A DNA stretch of 64,000 nt. Source: Cognatishimia coralii. Its GTDB lineage: Bacteria > Pseudomonadota > Alphaproteobacteria > Rhodobacterales > Rhodobacteraceae. Every line of letters begins with the position of its first letter. Position 1 is the stretch's first letter. Made by a program: the position numbers and the translations under genes. The notes below the pieces were generated by a model. That model ran no database searches. It saw nothing but the letters and a program-made list of their open reading frames with translations, and had not been told where the DNA came from. Below are positions 24,882 through 33,030 of this stretch, piece by piece. Where the stretch lies: assembly GCF_037478305.1 (NCBI RefSeq), contig NZ_JBBGAZ010000001.1, positions 248,001 through 312,000 of the forward strand, written 5' to 3'.

Positions 24882-26381
24882 TTAGTCCATCGCTTTGAAG
24901 TTGAACTCGCCGCCTTCCTTGATGCCTGACGGCCAACGAGAGGTTACGGTTTTGGTGCGCGTATAGAATTTGAATGCATCCGGGCCGTGCTGGTTGAGAT
25001 CGCCAAAGACGGATTTCTTCCAGCCGCCAAAGGTGTGATAGGCCAGCGGCACAGGGATCGGAACGTTAATACCGACCATGCCGATATTGATGCGGTTGGC
25101 GAAATCACGCGCCGTGTCTCCGTCGCGGGTAAAGATCGCGGTACCATTGCCGTATTCGTGGTCCATCGCGAGGCCGAGCGCCTCTTCATACGAACCAGCA
25201 CGGACGGTGGACAGAACTGGGCCAAAGATCTCGGTCTTATAGATATCCATGTCAGGCGTCACGCGGTCAAAGAGATGCGCGCCGACGAAAAAACCCTCTT
25301 CATAGCCCTGCAGCGAGAAGTCACGCCCATCGACCACCAGTTCCGCCCCCTGATCGACACCGGTTTGCACCAGCCGCAGGATGTTTTCTTTGGCCTGAGC
25401 CGTCACAACGGGGCCGTAGTCCACATCATCACCCGAGGTATAGGGGCCGACTTTCAGCTTTTCGATCCGGGGGACCAGTTTTTCGATGAGCCTATCAGCG
25501 GTCTCTTCGCCCACAGGCACGGCCACAGAAATCGCCATACAACGTTCACCCGCCGCGCCATAGCCCGCGCCAACCAGAGCGTCTGCGGCCTGATCCAGAT
25601 CCGCATCCGGCATGATGATCATGTGGTTTTTCGCGCCGCCAAAGCACTGCACGCGTTTGCCCTGCGAACAACCGGTGCCGTAGATATATTCTGCAATCGG
25701 GGTCGAGCCCACAAAGCCGATGGATTGCACCGTGTCATTGTAAAGCATCGCGTCTACGGCTTCTTTGTCGCCATTGACCACCTGCAGGATGCCCTTTGGC
25801 AAGCCCGCTTCTTCGATCAGTTCAGCCAGCATCAGAGGCACAGAAGGATCACGCTCGGACGGCTTCAGGATAAAGGCGTTGCCGCAGACAATTGCTGGCG
25901 CAAACATCCACATTGGGATCATCGCCGGGAAGTTGAACGGGGTGATGCCGCCCGTGACGCCCAGAGGCTGACGCAGGGAATACATGTCGATGCCGGGGCC
26001 TGCGCTGTCGGTGAATTCACCCTTCAGCATCTGAGGCGCGCCGATGCAATATTCCACGACCTCAAGACCACGCTGAATGTCTCCTTTGGCGTCAGGGAAG
26101 GTCTTGCCGTGCTCGCGGCTGAGCGCTTCGGCGAGCTTGTCCATATCGCGGTTCAGCAGGTCGACGAATTTCATCATGACGCGCGCGCGACGCTGCGGGT
26201 TGGTGGCGCCCCAAGCGGGCTGTGCGGCGGCGGCGATTTCGACCGCTTGATTGAATTCCTCGGCATTGGCCAGAGGCACCTTGGCCTGAACCTCGCCGGT
26301 GGCCGGGTTGAACACATCGGCAAAGCGCCCGGAAGTGCCTTTGACGTGTTCGCCGTTAATGTAATGAGTCAGTTCCTGCAT
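24882..26381 (-). CDS. mmsA: CoA-acylating methylmalonate-semialdehyde dehydrogenase
   Basis: A 499-residue aldehyde dehydrogenase that turns methylmalonate semialdehyde into propionyl-CoA, with CO2 release, ending valine breakdown; it may also act on malonate semialdehyde. The catalytic cysteine lies in GAAGERCMAISVAVP (about residue 287), with PFNFPAMIPMWMFAPAIVCGN and FVGSTPIAEYIY as NAD-site markers, all typical of MmsA. The start at 26381 (MQELTHYING) has GGAGA upstream and matches the family; a longer frame adds seven residues. Divergent from a LysR gene, which probably controls it. Confidence 0.96.
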   Translation of the reverse strand: MQELTHYINGEHVKGTSGRFADVFNPATGEVQAKVPLANAEEFNQAVEIAAAAQPAWGATNPQRRARVMMKFVDLLNRDMDKLAEALSREHGKTFPDAKGDIQRGLEVVEYCIGAPQMLKGEFTDSAGPGIDMYSLRQPLGVTGGITPFNFPAMIPMWMFAPAIVCGNAFILKPSERDPSVPLMLAELIEEAGLPKGILQVVNGDKEAVDAMLYNDTVQSIGFVGSTPIAEYIYGTGCSQGKRVQCFGGAKNHMIIMPDADLDQAADALVGAGYGAAGERCMAISVAVPVGEETADRLIEKLVPRIEKLKVGPYTSGDDVDYGPVVTAQAKENILRLVQTGVDQGAELVVDGRDFSLQGYEEGFFVGAHLFDRVTPDMDIYKTEIFGPVLSTVRAGSYEEALGLAMDHEYGNGTAIFTRDGDTARDFANRINIGMVGINVPIPVPLAYHTFGGWKKSVFGDLNQHGPDAFKFYTRTKTVTSRWPSGIKEGGEFNFKAMD

Positions 26382-26462
26382 GGGACTCTCCTGCATCTCC
26401 AAATTTCCCGCACAGTGTGCACTTGCAATTTCACACGATAAAGCGGAAATATCACATTTATG

Positions 26463-26480
26463 TTTTGCAAAAATGCAAAA
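26463..26480. promoter_or_regulatory. Inverted repeat in the mmsA-LysR divergent region
   Basis: TTTTGC-N6-GCAAAA lies 12 bases before the LysR start and about 80 bases before mmsA. The TTGC...GCAA core resembles a LysR T-N11-A half-site pair. A second spaced pair, GTGTG ... CACAC, lies at about 26415-26436. Either could be the regulator's binding site. Confidence 0.4.
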
Positions 26481-26491
26481 GAGGTGCGGCT

Positions 26492-27388
26492 TTGGATCTG
26501 AAATGGGATGACTTGCGGGTGTTTCTGGCGGTGGCGCGGGATGAAAGCCTGAGCAAGGCGGGCAAACGCTTGCGGATTGACCCGGCCACAGTCGGGCGGC
26601 GCATAGCCCGGCTTGAGGCGGGCTATGGCGCGCCTCTGTTTGGCAAGTCTCCGACGGGCTATGCGCTGACAGATCGCGGGGAGCGCCTCATGGAGCACGC
26701 GATCCGAATTGAGCAATCCGTGGCCGCCGCAAACGAAGAGCTGAGTGGTCAAACCGAAGGCTTAACAGGGCAGGTCAGAGTAGGGGCGCCGGATGGTTCG
26801 GCGAATTTCCTGCTGCCTCAGGTCTGCGCGCAAATCGCGCGGGACAATCCGGAACTGGAAATTCAGATCGTGGCTTTGCCGCGTGTGATTAACCTGTCCA
26901 AACGTGAAGCGGATTTTGTGATCGCCGTCAGCCCTCCGACCGCAGGACGCATGATCGTGCAAAAGATTTCGGACTATCATCTGAGCCTTGCGGCCTCTGA
27001 GGATTATTTGGCCCAAAGCGCGCCTATTGCGCGGGTAGAGGACGTCAAAGACCACATGGTCGTGGGCTATATCCCGGATATGATCTTTGACAAGGAACTC
27101 GACTATTTGTCTGAAATCGGGATTGAATCGCCTGATCTGGCGTCAAACTCGGTCTCTGTTCAGATCAATTGGATCCATCAGGGCGGTGGTTTGGGCTTTG
27201 TGCATGACTTTGCACTTCCGCTCTATCCCAATGTGAAACGGATCCTGTTGGATCAAGTGCGGCTGACGCGCAGTTTCTACTTGGTGCGCCATGAAGATGA
27301 CAAACGACTGGAACGGATGAACCGTTTTGCTGATGCCCTCAGCGAGGGTTTGCGCCGGGAAGTGACGCGACTGGAAGCGCTCGCTTGA
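26492..27388 (+). CDS. LysR family transcriptional regulator, divergent from mmsA
   Basis: A 298-residue LysR regulator with an N-terminal winged helix (about 5-65, LRVFLAVARDESLSKAGKRL then IDPATVGRRIARLE) and a periplasmic-binding-protein-like effector domain (about 90-290). The start is a TTG at 26492 preceded by GAGG at the right distance; an upstream GTG at 26417 would add 25 residues without family character. In LysR systems a divergent neighbour is the usual target, so regulation of mmsA, perhaps by a valine-pathway intermediate, is inferred. Confidence 0.88.
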   Translation: MDLKWDDLRVFLAVARDESLSKAGKRLRIDPATVGRRIARLEAGYGAPLFGKSPTGYALTDRGERLMEHAIRIEQSVAAANEELSGQTEGLTGQVRVGAPDGSANFLLPQVCAQIARDNPELEIQIVALPRVINLSKREADFVIAVSPPTAGRMIVQKISDYHLSLAASEDYLAQSAPIARVEDVKDHMVVGYIPDMIFDKELDYLSEIGIESPDLASNSVSVQINWIHQGGGLGFVHDFALPLYPNVKRILLDQVRLTRSFYLVRHEDDKRLERMNRFADALSEGLRREVTRLEALA

Positions 27389-27450
27389 CATTTTATTGCG
27401 CTGGCAACACGCTGAGCTTACGGAAAGTTTTAGTACGGAGGCGTTTCTGA

Positions 27451-27885
27451 ATGCTCGTTCAACAGATTCTCAAGTCAAAAGGCGATACAGGGGTTGTGAC
27501 GGTTTCACCGGGAAGTTTGGTGCAGGATGCGGCCAAAATTCTGGCAGAGAAACGGATCGGGACCGTTGTCATCTCTGGCGACGGGAAGACGGCGGACGGG
27601 ATCCTGTCGGAACGCGATATCGTGCGTGACCTTGCTGCGCGTGGTGCGGCCTGTATGGAAGATAAGGTCGACAACCTGATGACGTCCGATTTGGTCACCT
27701 GTGGTCTGACGGACAGCGCGGACTCGGTTCTGGAAAAGATGACCGAAGGGCGTTTTCGTCACATGCCAGTGGTCGAAGGCCGTGACATGGTTGGCCTTGT
27801 AACGCTGGGCGACGTTGTCAAAGCGCGACTCTCCGAACTTGCAATGGAGAAAGATGCCCTCGAAGGCATGATCATGGGGCATTAA
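27451..27885 (+). CDS. CBS domain-containing protein
   Basis: A 144-residue protein made of two CBS motifs (about 8-62 and 75-132), a Bateman module that binds adenine nucleotides. Signatures are IGTVVISGDGKTADGILSERD in the first and HMPVVEGRDMVGLVTLGDVVK in the second. There is no attached enzyme or channel domain, so it would act by binding a partner. The ATG follows ACGGAGG. It sits 63 bases behind the LysR gene and 117 bases before coaD. Stand-alone CBS pairs of this kind are common in alphaproteobacteria; the partner here is unknown. Confidence 0.9.
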   Translation: MLVQQILKSKGDTGVVTVSPGSLVQDAAKILAEKRIGTVVISGDGKTADGILSERDIVRDLAARGAACMEDKVDNLMTSDLVTCGLTDSADSVLEKMTEGRFRHMPVVEGRDMVGLVTLGDVVKARLSELAMEKDALEGMIMGH

Positions 27886-28002
27886 GTCGGAATTTTGCGA
27901 GACTACACTGACGTTCCGTAAAACTTCGGGACCCTTGTCGGAAGGCTTGCAAAACGTCGCGCAATATTGTTGCGTGCCGCAAGACTAATTCGGAGCATTC
28001 TC

Positions 28003-28494
28003 ATGCGCACAGGACTCTACCCCGGCACCTTTGATCCCGTCACTCTGGGACATATCGATATTATCCGGCGGGCTGCTGTTTTGGTGGACCGTCTGGTGAT
28101 CGGCGTTGCGATCAACCGCGACAAGGGGCCTTTGTTCTCGCTTGAGGAACGTGTGGCCATGATCGAAGCGGAATGCGCGAAACTGTCGGCAGAGACAGGG
28201 ACAGAGATCGTCGCGCATCCCTTTGAGAACCTTTTGATCGATTGCGCCAAGGATGTTGGGGCGCAGATTATTGTGCGTGGTCTGCGGGCTGTGACAGATT
28301 TTGAGTATGAATATCAGATGGTTGGGATGAATCGTGCGCTCGATGACAGCATCGAGACGGTGTTCCTCATGGCCGATCTCAAGCATCAGGCGATTGCCTC
28401 AAAACTGGTCAAGGAAATCGCGCGCTTGGGGGGCGACATTAGCAAGTTCGTGACACCAGCGGTCAAAGACGCGGTCCAAGCCCGGATGGGATAA
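28003..28494 (+). CDS. coaD: Pantetheine-phosphate adenylyltransferase
   Basis: A 163-residue nucleotidyltransferase that adenylates 4'-phosphopantetheine to dephospho-CoA, the fourth step of CoA synthesis. The GLYPGTFDPVTLGHIDII opening holds the T/HxGH nucleotide-binding motif, RGLRAVTDFEYEYQM is the family core, and the C-terminal SKLVKEIARLGGDIS replaces the more common SSSxVREIA signature. The ATG at 28003 has CGGAGC upstream; a longer frame would add 12 residues. Probably a single gene. Confidence 0.96.
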   Translation: MRTGLYPGTFDPVTLGHIDIIRRAAVLVDRLVIGVAINRDKGPLFSLEERVAMIEAECAKLSAETGTEIVAHPFENLLIDCAKDVGAQIIVRGLRAVTDFEYEYQMVGMNRALDDSIETVFLMADLKHQAIASKLVKEIARLGGDISKFVTPAVKDAVQARMG

Positions 28495-28536
28495 TTAGGG
28501 GCCATTTCCCCTTGCGTGCGGGGGGCGTGTCTTTAG

Positions 28537-28569
28537 GGTATCCGCAGGTTAACGAGCGAAGAGGATACC
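28537..28569 (+). promoter_or_regulatory. Inverted repeat covering the ribosome site of the DUF808 gene
   Basis: GGTATCC (28537-28543) and GGATACC (28563-28569) are perfect inverted arms 19 bases apart. The right arm overlaps the GAGGA ribosome site and ends one base before the ATG, so a leader hairpin could hide the start. It could equally be a protein operator. Confidence 0.35.
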
Positions 28570-28570
28570 G

Positions 28571-29542
28571 ATGAGCGGTTTGCTGGCCCTTTTGGATGAC
28601 GTTGCAGGGATCGCCAAAGTCGCGGCCTCTTCACTAGACGATGTCGCGTCTCAGGCGCTGAAGGCTGGCTCCAAGGCCGCTGGTGCGGTAATTGATGATG
28701 CCGCGGTGACTCCGAAGTATGTGGCGGGCTTTGAAGCGAGCCGAGAGCTGCCGATCATCTGGCGCATTGCGCGGGCCTCTTTCCGCAATAAGCTGCTGAT
28801 CCTGCTGCCGATTGGCCTTCTGTTGGCCAATTTCGCCCCCTGGATGATAGCGCCTCTGCTGATGCTCGGCGGGGCTTATTTGTGCTTTGAAGGGGCCGAG
28901 AAGATCTATCATCTGATCGTACCACATCATGAAGATCATAAGGATCACCACGAAGCGCCTGTAGATGCGGCCATGCTGGAAGAACAGCGGGCCTCAGGCG
29001 CGATCAAAACCGATTTCATTCTGTCTGCTGAGATCATGACCATCGCTTTGGCGGCAGTGCCTGCGAGCACCTTCTGGATGGAAGCGGCGACTTTGGCTTT
29101 GGTGGCGATTGGGATCACGATTGCGGTCTATGGCTCGGTTGCGTTGATCGTGAAAGCCGATGATGTGGGGCTTTGGTTGTCTCAGAACGGGCGGCTTGGG
29201 CTGACACGTGCTGCGGGTAGGGGCCTTGTGCGGGGCATGCCGCATTTTATGCGCCTGCTGACGATTGTGGGCACGGCGGCGATGCTTTGGGTCGGTGGCT
29301 CGATCATCGTGCATGCGCTGAAGGAAATGGGCTTTGGGGGGCTTGGGTATCTCATTCACGGATGGGCCCATTCCGTGGCTGTGATGGTGCCAGAAGCTTG
29401 GCAAGGGTTCACCGAGTGGTTTGCGACTGCGACGCTCGACGGGATACTTGGCCTGGCGCTTGGGTTCATTCTGATCCCGATTGGCACTCGGTTTGTGACG
29501 CCGATTTGGAAGGCGGCGACGGGGGTGTTCTCCAGGTCTTAG
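28571..29542 (+). CDS. DUF808 domain-containing inner membrane protein
   Basis: A 323-residue DUF808 (YedI-like) integral membrane protein of unknown function. The N-terminal family block SGLLALLDDVAGIAKVAASS is followed by the conserved KAAGAVIDDAAVTPKYVAGF segment, several hydrophobic helices (about 77-105, 155-195, 225-250, 290-310) and a His/Asp/Glu-rich loop near 118-130 (PHHEDHKDHHEAP) that could bind metal. It is not near transport or signalling genes that would suggest a role. Ended by a bidirectional terminator shared with tkt. Confidence 0.92.
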   Translation: MSGLLALLDDVAGIAKVAASSLDDVASQALKAGSKAAGAVIDDAAVTPKYVAGFEASRELPIIWRIARASFRNKLLILLPIGLLLANFAPWMIAPLLMLGGAYLCFEGAEKIYHLIVPHHEDHKDHHEAPVDAAMLEEQRASGAIKTDFILSAEIMTIALAAVPASTFWMEAATLALVAIGITIAVYGSVALIVKADDVGLWLSQNGRLGLTRAAGRGLVRGMPHFMRLLTIVGTAAMLWVGGSIIVHALKEMGFGGLGYLIHGWAHSVAVMVPEAWQGFTEWFATATLDGILGLALGFILIPIGTRFVTPIWKAATGVFSRS

Positions 29543-29613
29543 GTCTTCGCTAGTGGAGGCCGTGGGAGCCTCCGGCGGGGATACTTCTGGCAAGAGAAAA
29601 AGGTGGTGGAACG

Positions 29614-29647
29614 AAAAAGGGCGGCCCGAGAGGAGCCGCCCTTTGTT
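29614..29647. terminator. Bidirectional terminator between the DUF808 gene and tkt
   Basis: AAAGGGCGGC pairs with GCCGCCCTTT across a 9-base loop, with A residues left and T residues right. It serves both convergent genes. Confidence 0.87.
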
Positions 29648-29663
29648 GTGATATGTCACGCGC

Positions 29664-31679
29664 TTAGAGCATCGCTTTGACGTTGGCGACCACATTGTCT
29701 GCGGTGATGCCGAACTTTTCAAAGAGCTCGCCTGCAGGAGCAGAAGAGCCGAAGCTGTCCATGCCCACGAAGGCTGCTTTGTTTTCGCGACCACGCTCGC
29801 CCAAGAGCCAGCGGTCCCAGCCGTGGCGTACGCCTGCTTCGATGCCAACGCGGACTGGACCTGCGGGCAGGACCTTGCGGCGGTAGCTTTCGTCTTGCTG
29901 AGCAAAGAGCTCCATGCAGGGCATAGAGACCACGCGGGTGCCAATGCCTTCGGCTTCGAGTTTTTCGCGGGCGTCCATGGCGACAGAGACCTCAGAGCCG
30001 GTCGCGATCAGGATCGCTTGGCGTTTGCCGGTGGCTTCGGCCAGAACGTAAGCGCCTTGTTCGGTGAGGTTCTTCAGCTTGTGTTCGGTCCGCACGGTTG
30101 GCAGGTTCTGACGGGTCAGAGACATGACCGATGGGGTGGTCTTGCTGGTGGCGGCGATTTCCCAGGCTTCTGCGGTTTCAACAGTGTCTGCCGGACGGAA
30201 GACGTAGGTGTTTGGCGTGGAACGGGAAATGGCGCAATGTTCGACCGGCTGGTGGGTCGGGCCGTCTTCGCCAACGCCGATGGAGTCATGGGTCATGACA
30301 AAGACCGTTGGGATCTTCATCAGGGCCGCCAGACGCATTGCAGGGCGCGCATAATCAGTGAAGGCCATGAAGGTGCCGCCGTAAGGGCGCAGGCCGCCGT
30401 GCAGCGCGATGCCGTTCATCGCCGAGGCCATACCGTGCTCGCGGATACCCCAGTAGATGTAGCGACCGCTGCGGTTGTTGGTTTCAAACATGCCGAGGTC
30501 ATCGGTCTTGGTGTTGTTTGAGCCAGTGAGGTCAGCCGAGCCGCCCACGGTTTCCGGCATCACAGCGTTGATCGCTTGCAGCGCCATTTCCGAGGACTTG
30601 CGGGTCGCGACTTTGGGCTGATCCTCAGAGACCTGCTTCTTCAGGGCTTTGATGGTGGCCGAGAGCTTTTTCGGCGCATCGCCCGCCAGAGCACGGTTGA
30701 ATTTCGCTTGTTTCTGAGTGGAGGCCTCTGCAAAGCGTGCTTCCCATGCTTCGCGTTCGGATACACCGCGTGCGCCGATGGCTTCCCATTGGGATTTGAT
30801 GTCCGCAGGGACTTCGTATTCACCGCCGGTCCAGCCCCAGATCTCTTTGGCGGCTTTGGCTTGGTCCGCGTCGGTCAGAGCGCCGTGACCTTTAGAGGTG
30901 TCTTGCGCCGCGTGGCCCAAAGCGATGTGGGTTTTGCAGGCGATCATGCTTGGCTTTTTGGATTTTTTAGCCGCGATGATGGCCGCGTCGATGGCCTCTG
31001 GGTCATGGCCGTCGATTTCCTGCACATGCCAGCCCGAGGCTTTGAAGCGCTGCACCTGGTTGGTTTTGTCAGACAGTTCAACCGTGCCGTCGATGGTGAT
31101 GTTGTTGTTGTCCCAGAAGACGATCAGCTTGCCAAGATTGTGACGACCCGCGATGCCAATGGCCTCTTGGGAGACGCCCTCCATCAGGCAGCCGTCGCCG
31201 GCGATCACATAGGTGTGGTGGTCGACCAGTTTCTTACCGTATTGCGCGCGCAGGATTTCTTCGGCGATGGCAAAGCCGACGGAATTGGCGATACCCTGCC
31301 CAAGCGGGCCGGTGGTGGTTTCAACTGCATCCAGTAGGAAGTTTTCCGGGTGACCCGCTGTCAGCGATCCCATCTGACGGAAATTCTTGATCTGATCCAG
31401 TGTGACCTGTTGGTCGCCGCACAGATAGAGCAGGGAGTAGATCAGCATCGAACCGTGGCCTGCAGACAGGATAAACCGGTCGCGATCTGGCCAGGTCGGG
31501 TTTTTTGCGTCAAATTTCAGGTGCTTCTCAAACAGCACAGTGGCGACGTCTGCCATGCCGATCGGCATGCCGGTGTGGCCAGAGTTGGCCCCTTTGACGG
31601 CATCCAGGGCAAGGGCGCGAATGGCGGTGGCCTTCATCCAGTGGTCAGGATTTTTGGCTTTAAGTGCAGCGATGTCCAC
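29664..31679 (-). CDS. tkt: Transketolase
   Basis: A 671-residue thiamine-diphosphate enzyme of the pentose phosphate pathway that moves two-carbon ketol units between sugar phosphates. Domains in order: ThDP-binding PP domain with LSAGHGSMLIYSLLYL and the GDGCLMEGVSQEA motif (about 155-167), pyrimidine domain with GIREHGMASAMNGIAL (about 415), and the C-terminal transketolase domain. The start is GTG at 31679 with GAGGA nine bases upstream. Monocistronic here, away from other Calvin or pentose genes. Confidence 0.97.
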   Translation of the reverse strand: MDIAALKAKNPDHWMKATAIRALALDAVKGANSGHTGMPIGMADVATVLFEKHLKFDAKNPTWPDRDRFILSAGHGSMLIYSLLYLCGDQQVTLDQIKNFRQMGSLTAGHPENFLLDAVETTTGPLGQGIANSVGFAIAEEILRAQYGKKLVDHHTYVIAGDGCLMEGVSQEAIGIAGRHNLGKLIVFWDNNNITIDGTVELSDKTNQVQRFKASGWHVQEIDGHDPEAIDAAIIAAKKSKKPSMIACKTHIALGHAAQDTSKGHGALTDADQAKAAKEIWGWTGGEYEVPADIKSQWEAIGARGVSEREAWEARFAEASTQKQAKFNRALAGDAPKKLSATIKALKKQVSEDQPKVATRKSSEMALQAINAVMPETVGGSADLTGSNNTKTDDLGMFETNNRSGRYIYWGIREHGMASAMNGIALHGGLRPYGGTFMAFTDYARPAMRLAALMKIPTVFVMTHDSIGVGEDGPTHQPVEHCAISRSTPNTYVFRPADTVETAEAWEIAATSKTTPSVMSLTRQNLPTVRTEHKLKNLTEQGAYVLAEATGKRQAILIATGSEVSVAMDAREKLEAEGIGTRVVSMPCMELFAQQDESYRRKVLPAGPVRVGIEAGVRHGWDRWLLGERGRENKAAFVGMDSFGSSAPAGELFEKFGITADNVVANVKAML

Positions 31680-31948
31680 GGGGATCTATCCTCTTTCTTG
31701 GGCGCTTTACGTCTAGGGTTGAGAGGCTCAATAGCAGGGTTACGTATAAGATCAAGCGCCGCCGCCAAGTCCTTGATGTTAAAGGGGCAGCATTTTGGTT
31801 TTTCATTAGGTAAACTCGCAGACACCGCTCGATTCGGCCTTTGATATGTTTGCGTTAACATTTCGGGGCGTCGCGTGGGTGGGCAGGCCCGAGGGTACAT
31901 CGGGCGTTGAACTGGGTGAAACGACGTGAAGAAGAATGGGGGCGCGGG

Positions 31949-32512
31949 ATGACCGATATTGCTGATTTGGAAAATCGGCTGTCAGCGGCCATGGATCGGA
32001 TTGCAACGGGGCTGAACCAGTTGGGCGATGCCCCGGCGGCGGCCAGTGGTGATCAAAGTGGCGATCAATCAGAAGAAATTGCAGCGCTGAAAGCGGCTCT
32101 GGAAGAAGAGCGCACCGCGAATGCGCAGCTTGAGGCGCGGGTGAAGGCTCTGACAGCGGCGGCTGAGGCACGGGCCTCGGGCGACACCGACGGCGAGGTG
32201 GCCGCGGTCACCGGCGCGCATCAGCAAGAGATCGAGGCGATCCGCGATGCGGCCGCCGAGGAACGCGCGGCCTGGGCGGGGCTTAACCAGCGTCTGGTGC
32301 GGCTGCGGCGGTCTAATAAGTTGATGCGCTCGAACACGCTGGCGCTGCGTCAGGCGGCGGCGGATATGGTTGTGGATCCCGAACTGATCAACAATTCGCT
32401 GCAAGTGGAACTGGATGCCGCTATTGCTGCGCAGGAACTGGAACGCGCTGAGGCGGATGTGATCATCAAGACCTTGATGCCAATGGTGAAAACCGGAACG
32501 GAGGGCGCGTAA
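31949..32512 (+). CDS. zauP: Coiled-coil protein upstream of zapA, likely ZauP
   Basis: A 187-residue acidic protein dominated by coiled coil (about 45-75 with EEIAALKAALEEERTANAQL, and 90-165), Ala/Glu-rich, without enzymatic motifs. In Caulobacter crescentus a coiled-coil protein named ZauP is encoded directly upstream of zapA and with ZapA focuses the Z-ring; gene order, size and composition agree here, but coiled coils diverge fast so the name rests mostly on position. The stop and the zapA start overlap (TAATG). The start at 31949 (MTDIADLENRL) is preferred over an upstream start that adds 14 residues. Confidence 0.7.
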   Translation: MTDIADLENRLSAAMDRIATGLNQLGDAPAAASGDQSGDQSEEIAALKAALEEERTANAQLEARVKALTAAAEARASGDTDGEVAAVTGAHQQEIEAIRDAAAEERAAWAGLNQRLVRLRRSNKLMRSNTLALRQAAADMVVDPELINNSLQVELDAAIAAQELERAEADVIIKTLMPMVKTGTEGA

Positions 32513-32901
32513 TGCCAGAAGTCGATATCAGCATTGGCGGCCGGAATTTTGAAGTGGCCTGCCAAGAGGGCGAACAGCATTTCCTGCGCTCTGCGGCCAA
32601 GATGTTGGATGATGAGGCGCGGGTGCTGACGTCTCAGATCGGGCGCATCCCTGAAGCGCGGATGTTGTTGATGTCCGGTCTGATGCTGGCGGATAAATCC
32701 GCGGGCATGGAAGACCGGATGCGCGAGCTTGAGGCCAAGGTGGCTGAGCAAGAAGAAGAACTGGCGCGTCTGCGCTCGGCCCCTGCGCATATCGAGCGGG
32801 TCGAGGTGCCGGTGGTACCAGCGACGACGCGCGATGCCATGGCGGAACTGGCGGCGCGGGCCGAGGCCTTGGCAGCGCAGGTTGAGGAGAAGGTGGGGTA
32901 G
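32512..32901 (+). CDS. zapA: Cell division protein ZapA
   Basis: A 129-residue ZapA, which cross-links FtsZ filaments at midcell. The N-terminal globular part (1-60) has the conserved DISIGGRNFEVACQEGEQHFL and an MLDDEARVL stretch; the rest is a dimeric coiled coil (about 65-125). The N-terminal start overlaps the upstream stop as TAATG, indicating coupled translation with the probable ZauP. The 129 bases downstream look AT-rich and contain no recognisable 6S RNA, which many relatives carry behind zapA. Confidence 0.93.
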   Translation: MPEVDISIGGRNFEVACQEGEQHFLRSAAKMLDDEARVLTSQIGRIPEARMLLMSGLMLADKSAGMEDRMRELEAKVAEQEEELARLRSAPAHIERVEVPVVPATTRDAMAELAARAEALAAQVEEKVG

Positions 32902-33030
32902 CGGGAGTAACGAATAGTCCGATCTATTACTAGTTTGTTAGTTTAGCGATCGTCTGCTTCGGGCCCAATTTGCACCCGTTCTACATTGCAGCCAATGTCC
33001 GCTTGAAACCACTTCGACGAGACTTCGCAT

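Noticed and set aside
24987..26441. A 484-codon open frame on the plus strand
   Set aside because: It is antisense to mmsA, whose catalytic residues are intact; the frame is a by-product of high GC codon use.
32902..33030. Possible 6S RNA behind zapA
   Set aside because: The interval is only 129 bases and shows neither the long closing stem nor the central bubble of 6S RNA.
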